A stretch of DNA of 5,215 nucleotides, from contig JAMWDC010000177.1 in NCBI GenBank assembly GCA_023819025.1, forward strand, positions 1-5,215, in the 5' to 3' direction. Positions 1 through 5,215 of the stretch are shown one piece after another. Made by a program: the position numbers and the translations under genes. How positions within the stretch are numbered: the first letter of the stretch is position 1; each line of letters starts with the position of its first letter. The notes beneath the pieces were generated by a model, which was not told where the DNA came from, searched no databases, and saw only the letters and a list, made by a program, of their open reading frames with translations. This DNA is from Candidatus Omnitrophota bacterium. Its GTDB lineage: Bacteria > Omnitrophota > Omnitrophia > Omnitrophales > Aquincolibacteriaceae.

Positions 1-617
1 TGATTTTTGAGCAACACAATAAACGCTTCAACATCGGACTCCTGGGTGTGGTAATCCCGCACCGTCTTATCGATCAAATTTGCCATCCCATAGATTAATT
101 TTCGACGGACCGGATCGCAGATGTCGATATCGATATCCAAAATATCAATGGTCCCGTCGCCAAAGGCCTCTTGAAACGATATGGCACGCGGCCCAACGGC
201 AAATTTAAATGGATTCGGCTGATCAAAAACCCGGTATCCATCCCAAACAAGCTGTTCCTGATAGAGATCAGGTTGGTCCAGCGTTTGCCGGTAAAACCAC
301 TTTTGGGCGCCAATCAAACCTGCTAGTACTTCTGGAACGGTGAAGGTATCAATCTGATAATGGTAACGGACCATGTCAGCAACCTTGGCAAGGTAAGCCG
401 TCCTTTGGACCGGATCGACTTCACCCGCCTTCCAATCAGGAATCATCACAAGATTGCTGAGTGTATCGAGAGCAATCTTATGATCCCGGTGCGCGTCCAT
501 CCGGAGCAAGGATGCATTCGCCGGTATCACGCCGTCAATTTGAGCCTCGCGCCAGCCAGGGACAACCTGCTGGTGATCGGCAGTAACAATGATGATTTTC
601 GGTGCCGCGAGAGATGT
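1..617 (-). other. Arginase-fold domain (ureohydrolase or UPF0489 type), truncated by window edge
   Basis: From residue about 1395 the sequence carries three motifs in the order used by ureohydrolases and the UPF0489 family: TADHQQVVPGW (H1409), LLRMDAHRDHK (D1435, H1437, D1439) and DILDIDIDICDP (D1557, D1559, D1562-P1563). These match the arginase GGDH, DAHxD and DxDxxDP motifs, so all six residues that hold the two metal ions in arginases have counterparts. The spacing, 26 residues from the first His to DAHRD and about 118 to DIDICDP, is close to arginase. The first motif lacks the usual double glycine, and the fold's last part lies beyond the window. UPF0489 is as likely as a true ureohydrolase; the substrate is unknown. 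Confidence 0.6.
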
Positions 618-3600
618 TTGAATGTAGTAACCGTGTTCAAAGAGCACGGGCGCCTCAATTTTCGGAATCGTGGTCAACCTTTCGTACGGCAATCTCTCAA
701 CCCGCACTTCGGCCCGATGTACACCGCGGGGGTGTACATTGGGCACCCGGTGTTCTCGTCCATTCCGCACGTCCGAGAGAGGGGCGGTACCGCCAGAATC
801 CAACCTACCGCTTTGGGATGGACCAACCGGCCGTTGATAACGTACCAGATAAGTCGGGGTCTCCATGACTTGATAGTGATAACTCCATCCGGTCGCAGGT
901 TGATCAGGATGATCAACTGCAACTATGGGTTCCCTCCAGCCGGATGCTCCAACCGTTTGTGCGGCTCGGTAAACGGCATCCACGATTTCTTTTGATGTTG
1001 TCCGTAAAACAACTTCACCCTGTGGGGCAATGGCCCGGAGCAGCTTTTGCCAGACAGATTCTTCAAAGGCGAAGATCAGTGGGCGATTCTCGGCCTCCGG
1101 GCGACTCTCTGCCTCCCTGCTGATATTCGGATAATCAACGTAGATCCTATGAATGGTTCGAAGCGATTCAGGCAACACATCTAACAACTCGACAATATCC
1201 GCATGGAGGAACATCACGTTGCGTGGAAGCGATGCGAGCGATTGCAGATCCTGAGAAATAGAGGAAATACCAATTTCAATCCCAAGAAATGCGGTGTCAG
1301 GAGAATCCGTTGCCCGTTTTATGAGCGCCTTAAGATCATAACCGATATCCCAGGCTACTTTCTCGTTTCCCACGAACTCCTTCCAGGAAACCGCCTCTCT
1401 TATTTGATCCAAGTCAAAGATGCGCCTATTTTCCCGCGTCTCCGAACGGGATCGCGGTTGATCCGTAAGCTCTACAGCCGGCAAAGCGGGAGTTTTCGGA
1501 CGGCCATTCGCCGATTTTATGCCCAACCATCGCTTCAGATCCCTTTCTTTTAACGAAAGCCCGCAAACGTCGCGTAGGTAATCGATCATAACTTCGGATG
1601 TTGCGTCAAAGCGATCCATAGTGCGCCCAACGAGCTTAGGCTGTGCCGTCGTATCCTTGATGATGCCCCACGGATCACCCAAGACACCCCACCGTGAAGC
1701 GAATTCCTGCATCTTGCCGATCCTTTTCTGCCACTTTTCATCATCGCGCCGGATCCGCATGAAAGCCGCAACGGTTGATATCGGATACCCAAAAAAAATA
1801 CCAATGGCACTTGAGATCCGCATTTTAACGGACATGACCCGGCGGATGAATGGTGCCGTCTCCCTAGCCTGCAAAACCTGGAAAATGCCTGCCCACGCAA
1901 ATCCCCGCAGGACCACCTTTGTTTTCACCGACCTTACTGCTTCCATCATTTGGTTTTGATCAAAAATCCACATTTCGTATTGTTTGTCCGGATACAGTCC
2001 GCCGGACGACCAGTAGATAGGACTGTGGACCCTCCGGCTTCGATAGAGGATCCGGACTCCAAAGGACTGGTTGAAACGTTTGAGCCATTTGCCAAACTGA
2101 TTGCGCCCTTCCTGCGTCACGTAAACATCGGACATGGGTTTAATCCCGAGTAATACGGGTGAGGTCACGATAAGATTTAATACTTCTTCGGTGGGAACGA
2201 AGTAAACAGGCGAAATCCGAGACGGTGATTCCACACCAAGCGGCAAAGGCCACCTTTCAAGTGCCTGATGGATCCGATCCAGTCTGTCTAAAATTCTCGC
2301 GATTTCATGACTTTTAAATAATTGGGAAGCCGCCAGCCGCAGACGGATTTGATCGCGGTAGAACGCGTAACGTTCTCCTAAGGATCGGTTTTTTTCTCCC
2401 TGACCCGAATCCGAACGGAATTCGGATTTATCCTCCCGCACTTGCTTGTCTGCCATATCCGTTGCGGGCTTGCCTTCCACATCCCGCACCTCGGAGCGCG
2501 CGCGATCGCCTTCGCCACTTTGTACACCGCGGGGGTGTACATCAGGCCTCACTGAAACCAACCGGCGGCGGTGCCAAGCAAGCCGAGGCCGTCCGCCTTG
2601 AATCGCATCAACCTCTACGGGAATCTCAACCGCTTGACCGGCGAGGTGCATCACAGGGCCTTGAAAACGATAGACCGGCATTTTCCCGCGAGAGTCGTAA
2701 GCAAAATTGAATTGGGTATGCTGCGCACTCCTGTTAAGATCCATGGCAAGGTCCAGGATAGGTTGGCTGGAACTTTTTCCCTGGAGTTCTTCGTCAAGCG
2801 AACTGAAAACAGCATGGGCAATTTGATTTTCCTGATACAGAAGAGTCTGTAGCTTGAGAAAATCGAGTGCCGGAGTCTCTTGACGACCCTGATCGGCACC
2901 CGCTATCCGCGTATCCGTTAGCATTTCTTCGGCGGGAATCTGAATAAGATCCTGGCTATTGAAACCAAGACGGTGAATTCTGGCGACCATGGTTCTAAGA
3001 TCCGCACTTTGAGGCCGAACCAGATACAGCGGATTTTTGATTTTTGAACGACCGGCGGACTGCGATTCGATCCGGCCCATCATGGACCGGAGGTAGTTAT
3101 CGCGGCTTTCAGGCCCGGATATCCGCGGCGTCACCTCCACATAAGCGACGCCTTGGTCTTTTAGGCGGCTGAGGAGTCCGGGGGTATGAAATCCTCCCGT
3201 GATCATAATGACCTGGGTCTTTCCCTTTTCTTTCATCACGTGGAGTACATTCTCGACCATAGCATCATCCCGCCTGAGCGCATTCGCATAGAACTTCAGG
3301 GCCAGTCCGTAGGCCTCGTCAACGCCGCCGAGATCCTGAAGGTTCAGTTTCACTTTATGGTTCTCGAAATTTTGCAATAAATGCCCCCACCAGCGGGATG
3401 GGCGATAATGCCAGCCCTTTTGCCGTAAACTTTCGAATTCATCGCGGGCAAGCTCCAGGGAAAACAATTTCCGTAATCGCTGGTAATCCTGGAAATACGA
3501 AACAAGCTTTTTCTCCTTACTCGATTTAACAAGCCGGCCGAGAATGAGATCCGTGAGCCGGTCGATTTCAGCGAAAAGGTCCCCGGGCTCAATCTCCTCA

Positions 3601-4799
3601 CGGAGAGTTCCAAAGGCGATCGTGCGCGATAGCACGGGGTAGCCCTCGAATCGGAATCCTAGCGGCGCGGCCTTTTCATAAAAACGCTCCAGGAATCTCC
3701 GTACCTCGGTACCGGTTCTCGGAGGGACGGGTATGGCTGGATACCTGCCCTCCAGAGAACCGGTACCGTCGGAAATCAAATTTTCGATCCCGCCCGCAAA
3801 TTCTTCGTTGATCTTGTTCTGTTTCAGCCAAATCATGAGTCGATCCTTTTCTTTCGTAACCTGTTCGAGATCCAAGGATTTCTCAAGGGTCTTAAGCTTA
3901 AAAAATCGGAGGAGCGCCGGCCACTCCTTCTGGTTGAAGACATCTTCAAGATCAAGGTCGAGTTCCTTAAGGGCAGTCGTCTTAAGCACATCCAGATGCC
4001 TCAGGATCTCGGTTTGTTCATCTTGATAAAGCAACCAATCCTTAAGGAAATTTCGGAGATCTGGGTTGAAGTAATGGGAACCCAAAAGATTCAAAGCGCT
4101 TTTGACTTGGAACAGAAACCGATCCGTGAACGGCTTCCTTGAAATAACGCGCCGGAAATCTAACAGGTTCTCCCAGTAAAGATCATCCCGTTCGATCCCG
4201 TACGCTTCGACTTTGGGGATGGTCCCAGTGGGAACAGTCTTGAACTCCTTATTGCGTAACTTCATACCGCCAAGAGTGTCCCCACGAGGATCGTCCCCTA
4301 TCAGATAAAGTTCGGCGCCGCCCAGTTCGCCACTTTGGGCCAGATGATCGGCAAGACGGTCATTGAATGAAGGATCCGTGAAAAATCTCATTAAATCCTG
4401 ATTCAAATGTCCAGCAGCACCTTCGACTAAAACCAGGTCAAAACCGTAATTTGCCCTAAGGTATTGAATCATGCCCTTGATTTTTTTTTGGGCATCATAA
4501 CTTCCGTGGGCATCCTGAATGTGGACGACCGTGGGAAAATCGATTTGTTCTAATGTTTGAGCCGGAACAAAACGCCCTTCGATTTGGCCGAGTGAATCCG
4601 GGATTTCGAGGCGATCCGAAAGCGGGCCAAGGTCGCGCACCGGCTCCTTGAGAATGAAACCGGAGCCTGCGGTAACCATAACCGGATCCGGTACAGACCA
4701 CGCCGCTGTCGTGACCAAAAAAATCCAAGCCACGGCAAGCGATACGGTTCGTCTGAAAAACTTCCACGTGAAAAAAAATTCAACTAATTTTAATTTCAT
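1..4799 (-). CDS. Giant exported multidomain protein, C-terminus cut off by window edge
   Basis: The frame is open from the ATG at 4799 to the left edge, at least 1599 codons with no stop. It starts with a signal peptide, so the product is probably exported or membrane-anchored. Blocks in order: TIKI/ChaN-like (about 88-565), a linker region (about 570-804), an unrecognised globular block with FFGYP (about 805-1095), a Pro/Arg linker (about 1095-1125), a TrmB-like methyltransferase fold (about 1125-1320), a second charged linker (about 1320-1365), and an arginase-fold domain (from about 1395). The ATG at 4799 was chosen because GAGGA lies 6 bases upstream and it gives a compact signal peptide. 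An in-frame ATG at 4841 behind GGAGGG would add 14 residues. The complete reading frame over 4.8 kb and sensible protein composition make it real; the overall function is unknown. It may be co-transcribed with the gene ending at 4891. In-frame palindromic repeats interrupt it at 3707-3768, 2521-2542 and 717-739. Confidence 0.93.
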   Translation of the reverse strand, partial: MKLKLVEFFFTWKFFRRTVSLAVAWIFLVTTAAWSVPDPVMVTAGSGFILKEPVRDLGPLSDRLEIPDSLGQIEGRFVPAQTLEQIDFPTVVHIQDAHGSYDAQKKIKGMIQYLRANYGFDLVLVEGAAGHLNQDLMRFFTDPSFNDRLADHLAQSGELGGAELYLIGDDPRGDTLGGMKLRNKEFKTVPTGTIPKVEAYGIERDDLYWENLLDFRRVISRKPFTDRFLFQVKSALNLLGSHYFNPDLRNFLKDWLLYQDEQTEILRHLDVLKTTALKELDLDLEDVFNQKEWPALLRFFKLKTLEKSLDLEQVTKEKDRLMIWLKQNKINEEFAGGIENLISDGTGSLEGRYPAIPVPPRTGTEVRRFLERFYEKAAPLGFRFEGYPVLSRTIAFGTLREEIEPGDLFAEIDRLTDLILGRLVKSSKEKKLVSYFQDYQRLRKLFSLELARDEFESLRQKGWHYRPSRWWGHLLQNFENHKVKLNLQDLGGVDEAYGLALKFYANALRRDDAMVENVLHVMKEKGKTQVIMITGGFHTPGLLSRLKDQGVAYVEVTPRISGPESRDNYLRSMMGRIESQSAGRSKIKNPLYLVRPQSADLRTMVARIHRLGFNSQDLIQIPAEEMLTDTRIAGADQGRQETPALDFLKLQTLLYQENQIAHAVFSSLDEELQGKSSSQPILDLAMDLNRSAQHTQFNFAYDSRGKMPVYRFQGPVMHLAGQAVEIPVEVDAIQGGRPRLAWHRRRLVSVRPDVHPRGVQSGEGDRARSEVRDVEGKPATDMADKQVREDKSEFRSDSGQGEKNRSLGERYAFYRDQIRLRLAASQLFKSHEIARILDRLDRIHQALERWPLPLGVESPSRISPVYFVPTEEVLNLIVTSPVLLGIKPMSDVYVTQEGRNQFGKWLKRFNQSFGVRILYRSRRVHSPIYWSSGGLYPDKQYEMWIFDQNQMMEAVRSVKTKVVLRGFAWAGIFQVLQARETAPFIRRVMSVKMRISSAIGIFFGYPISTVAAFMRIRRDDEKWQKRIGKMQEFASRWGVLGDPWGIIKDTTAQPKLVGRTMDRFDATSEVMIDYLRDVCGLSLKERDLKRWLGIKSANGRPKTPALPAVELTDQPRSRSETRENRRIFDLDQIREAVSWKEFVGNEKVAWDIGYDLKALIKRATDSPDTAFLGIEIGISSISQDLQSLASLPRNVMFLHADIVELLDVLPESLRTIHRIYVDYPNISREAESRPEAENRPLIFAFEESVWQKLLRAIAPQGEVVLRTTSKEIVDAVYRAAQTVGASGWREPIVAVDHPDQPATGWSYHYQVMETPTYLVRYQRPVGPSQSGRLDSGGTAPLSDVRNGREHRVPNVHPRGVHRAEVRVERLPYERLTTIPKIEAPVLFEHGYYIQTSLAAPKIIIVTADHQQVVPGWREAQIDGVIPANASLLRMDAHRDHKIALDTLSNLVMIPDWKAGEVDPVQRTAYLAKVADMVRYHYQIDTFTVPEVLAGLIGAQKWFYRQTLDQPDLYQEQLVWDGYRVFDQPNPFKFAVGPRAISFQEAFGDGTIDILDIDIDICDPVRRKLIYGMANLIDKTVRDYHTQESDVEAFIVLLKN
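717..739. repeat. Short perfect inverted repeat, copy 1, in linker
   Basis: Arms ATGTACACC and GGTGTACAT flank a five-base centre GCGGG. On the minus strand it is translated as NVHPRGVH within a charged linker (residues about 1354-1361), between the methyltransferase-like and arginase-like domains. The 22 bases 718-739 are identical to 2521-2542. Confidence 0.85.
840..1427 (-). other. TrmB-like methyltransferase domain, probably degenerate
   Basis: Residues about 1125-1320 follow the strand order of the tRNA (guanine-N7) methyltransferase TrmB. VAWDIGYDLKALIKRATDSP stands in the place of the glycine-rich SAM loop, then FLGIEIG (1171-1177), NVMFLHADIVELL, and IHRIYVDYPN (1216-1225) in the place of the family's FPDPW strand. 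PQGEVVLRTTSKEIVDAV (1260-1275) stands in the place of the usual late strand with a T-D pair. Differences from an active enzyme: the GxGxG loop reads DIGYD, the PDPW motif reads VDYPN followed by a charged tandem repeat, and the late Asp is a Thr. I infer a repurposed or inactive fold. It also sits in an exported protein, where tRNA would not be available. Confidence 0.5.
1084..1119. repeat. Imperfect 18-bp tandem duplication
   Basis: Two adjacent 18-base units (1084-1101 and 1102-1119) match at 14 positions: CGAtTCTCgGCCTCCggG followed by a similar unit. They are translated as REAESRPEAENR. The duplication sits directly after the YVDYPN strand of the methyltransferase-like domain, where TrmB carries its catalytic loop. 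Confidence 0.6.
2408..2428. repeat. Inverted repeat AATCCGAA / TTCGGATT in linker
   Basis: Eight-base perfect arms flank a five-base centre, cggaa, the same 8-5-8 geometry as the repeat at 2521-2542, about 90 bases away. It is translated as part of KSEFRSDSGQG in the same linker. It occurs once here, so membership of a repeat family is only suggested. Confidence 0.55.
2521..2542. repeat. Short perfect inverted repeat, copy 2, in linker
   Basis: The arms are TGTACACC and GGTGTACA around GCGGG, identical over 22 bases to 718-739. It is translated in frame as DVHPRGVQ (residues about 753-760) within a Pro/Arg/Glu-rich linker. Both copies lie in the same reading frame and orientation, and neighbouring text is similar in kind (EVRDVE near this copy, EVRVE near the other). 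Confidence 0.85.
3105..4538 (-). other. N-terminal domain resembling the TIKI/TraB/ChaN superfamily
   Basis: Residues about 88-565 carry the pattern seen in the TIKI/ChaN/TraB superfamily of presumed metal-dependent hydrolases or haem-binding proteins. An early strand ends in VVHIQDAHGSYDAQ (91-104), in the place of the family's GE-x-H-x-Q motif. DLVLVEGAAGH (121-131) follows in the place of the conserved acidic strand. A late strand VIMITGGFHTPGLL (530-543) contains a G-x-x-H motif, followed by VAYVEVTPRI (551-560). Candidate functional residues are H93, D96, H98, E126 and H538. The helical middle section is long compared with single-domain ChaN, and a palindromic insert sits within it at residues 344-365. 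The assignment rests on motif order only; a remote relative is possible. Confidence 0.5.
3707..3768. repeat. 62-bp palindromic element inside the giant gene
   Basis: Two 28-base arms (3707-3734 and 3741-3768) flank a six-base loop, ggctgg. The outer 14 bases of each arm, CGGTACCGGTTCTC and its complement, match perfectly. The inner parts pair with a small shift. The element is translated in frame as residues about 344-365 (GTGSLEGRYPAIPVPPRTGT), a Gly/Pro-rich stretch unlike the helical sequence on both sides. It is related to the copy at 4810-4870, sharing 17 identical bases from 3704. It resembles Rickettsia palindromic elements in behaviour, though not known to be homologous. Confidence 0.85.
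4695..4799 (-). other. Signal peptide coding segment of the giant protein
   Basis: Residues 1-35 show a basic n-region with lysines at 2, 4 and 13 and arginines at 16-17, then a hydrophobic core TVSLAVAWIFLVTTAAW. A likely signal peptidase I site follows the AWS at 33-35, just before VPDPV. This predicts export through the Sec route. Without cleavage the same segment would be an N-terminal membrane anchor. The n-region is unusually aromatic (EFFFTWKFF), which leaves the anchor reading open. Confidence 0.75.
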
Positions 4800-4805
4800 G
4801 GCCAT

Positions 4806-4810
4806 TCCTC
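4806..4810 (-). promoter_or_regulatory. Ribosome binding site for the giant gene (chosen start)
   Basis: GAGGA on the minus strand lies 6 bases before the ATG at 4799. Its bases overlap the conserved edge of the palindromic element (CCTCGGTACC in plus-strand reading), so the repeat appears to supply the site. A second ATG at 4805 touches GAGGA directly and is too close to be used. Confidence 0.55.
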
Positions 4811-4870
4811 GGTACCGGTTCTCTGCGGGACAGGTATTCATCCATACCCTCCCTCTAAGGACAGGTACCG
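4810..4870. repeat. Second copy of the palindromic element, in the leader of the giant gene
   Basis: The element starts with the same 17 bases as the copy at 3704-3720 (here 4807-4823) and has the same layout: outer GGTACC, a GGACAGGTAT-like inner arm, a six-base loop tcatcc at 4838-4843, and a closing GGTACC at 4864-4869. The right arm has diverged (aaggacaggtacc instead of agagaaccggtacc), so the hairpin is less perfect than the copy within the gene. It occupies most of the gap between the two genes, in the same orientation as the other copy. Confidence 0.8.
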
Positions 4871-4891
4871 TAAATAAGCGTCTGTTTTCAT
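4838..4891 (-). CDS. Possible 17-residue leader ORF linking the two genes
   Basis: The ATG at 4891-4889 overlaps the TAA of the upstream gene (TAATG), and AAGGG lies about 7 bases before it. It encodes MKTDAYLRYLSLEGGYG and stops with a TGA that overlaps the in-frame ATG at 4841 (ATGA). The overlaps on both sides are the arrangement expected for translational coupling. At this length chance is a real alternative, and much of it lies within the palindromic repeat, so confidence is low. Confidence 0.2.
   Translation of the reverse strand: MKTDAYLRYLSLEGGYG
4847..4852 (-). promoter_or_regulatory. Alternative ribosome binding site upstream of an in-frame ATG at 4841
   Basis: GGAGGG on the minus strand lies 5 bases before an in-frame ATG at 4841-4839. 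It is a stronger match to the anti-Shine-Dalgarno sequence than GAGGA. Use of this start would add MNTCPAENRYRGMA ahead of the signal peptide, lengthening its polar n-region. Which start is used cannot be settled from sequence alone. Confidence 0.35.
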
Positions 4892-5215
4892 TACGCTGCC
4901 CTTGAAACTATTTGACGGATCCGCGATTGGATCCACAACTCTTCGATCGAATAAGCGCCGCCCTTGAAATCAAAGAGGCCGCTCGAGCGCGCCTCGGACA
5001 AGTAACGATCCCTGACTTCACGGTCCAGCTTGACATACTCCAAAAACTCTCCGAATACAGCCGCACTCACGCCCCGAAGCGCCTTCACCGCCCGGACCCT
5101 GCGGGGATCAAACTGAAAAATAATTCCGAGACCAGATCCTATCGGTTCTGTGGGTACCCGATCCAAAATTTTTATATCCGAAATTAAAAGTCCGGCATGG
5201 TCATTCGAAACACCG
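4891..5215 (-). CDS. C-terminal 107 residues of an unrecognised protein, start beyond right edge
   Basis: The frame is open from the right edge to a TAA at 4893-4891. No start is needed inside the window: the frame continues upstream of a TTG at 5166 without a stop. The visible part opens with a stretch likely to be beta-strand (GLLISDIKILDRV, then GLGIIFQFDP), followed by a charged, helix-rich tail (VSAAVFGEFLEYVKLDREVRDRYL) ending in IEELWIQSRIRQIVSRAA. There is no membrane segment, repeat or cysteine-rich motif. I do not recognise the family and assign no function. It runs in the same direction as the giant gene, with 91 bases between them, so an operon is plausible. The plus-strand open frame across the same bases has a less protein-like composition and is judged a shadow. 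Confidence 0.72.
   Translation of the reverse strand, partial: GVSNDHAGLLISDIKILDRVPTEPIGSGLGIIFQFDPRRVRAVKALRGVSAAVFGEFLEYVKLDREVRDRYLSEARSSGLFDFKGGAYSIEELWIQSRIRQIVSRAA

Noticed and set aside
360..995. 211-residue plus-strand open frame
   Set aside because: It runs codon for codon opposite the giant gene, whose frame is open far beyond it and carries recognisable motifs there (RTTS, arginase-like DAHRD). Its own translation is Arg/Asn/Pro-rich with no recognisable domain.
718..2542. CRISPR-like repeats
   Set aside because: Only two copies 1.8 kb apart, both translated, without regular spacers or nearby cas genes.
4810..4870. Hairpin as a Rho-independent terminator of the upstream gene
   Set aside because: No run of T follows on the minus strand, and the related copy lies inside a coding region where termination would be harmful.
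4912..5187. 91-residue plus-strand open frame
   Set aside because: It overlaps the minus-strand partial gene, which remains open to the window edge and has a better strand-helix pattern. The lack of a clear family for either leaves slight doubt.
1..5215. Frequent GATCCG/GGATCC strings as a regulatory or uptake motif
   Set aside because: They occur mainly where common codons for Asp, Arg, Ile and Gly meet, in varied contexts and without fixed spacing, so codon preference explains them.

Overview
The window is almost entirely filled by one very long minus-strand reading frame. Read on the minus strand from an ATG at 4799, no in-frame stop occurs down to the left edge, which gives at least 1599 codons of a still unfinished protein. 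The many shorter open frames, including a 212-codon one on the plus strand at 360-995, lie across it and look like shadows. A second minus-strand gene enters from the right edge and stops at 4891. Only its last 107 residues are visible and I do not recognise them.

The giant protein begins with a signal peptide (about residues 1-35). Four recognisable or semi-recognisable blocks follow, separated by Pro/Arg/Glu-rich linkers. (1) Residues about 88-565 resemble the TIKI/TraB/ChaN-type superfamily, with an IQDAH motif near the start, VEGA at 125-128 and a late GGFHTPG motif. (2) Residues about 805-1095 form an unrecognised globular block containing FFGYP. (3) Residues about 1125-1320 resemble a TrmB-like class I methyltransferase with degraded cofactor and catalytic motifs. 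(4) Residues from about 1395 to the window edge resemble an arginase-fold domain (ureohydrolase or UPF0489 type) in which all six expected metal ligands appear present. The assignments of blocks 1, 3 and 4 come from motif reading only and were not tested by a search.

Layout on the minus strand, right to left: end of the unknown upstream gene (5215-4891); a 91-base gap (4890-4800) occupied mostly by a hairpin repeat and nested potential starts; the giant gene (4799 to beyond 1). The same hairpin family recurs inside the giant gene at 3707-3768, where it is translated in frame. A shorter perfect inverted repeat occurs in two identical copies in two different linkers. The protein therefore seems to have been lengthened by palindromic insertions at tolerated places.

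The host is a bacterium of middling GC content. An exported, multidomain protein of more than 1,600 residues with patchwork linkers and palindromic repeats would fit Candidatus Omnitrophota or a related PVC-group lineage, which are known for giant ORFs. This taxonomic guess is an inference with low confidence. I see no RNA genes, CRISPR arrays, transposases or clear terminators.
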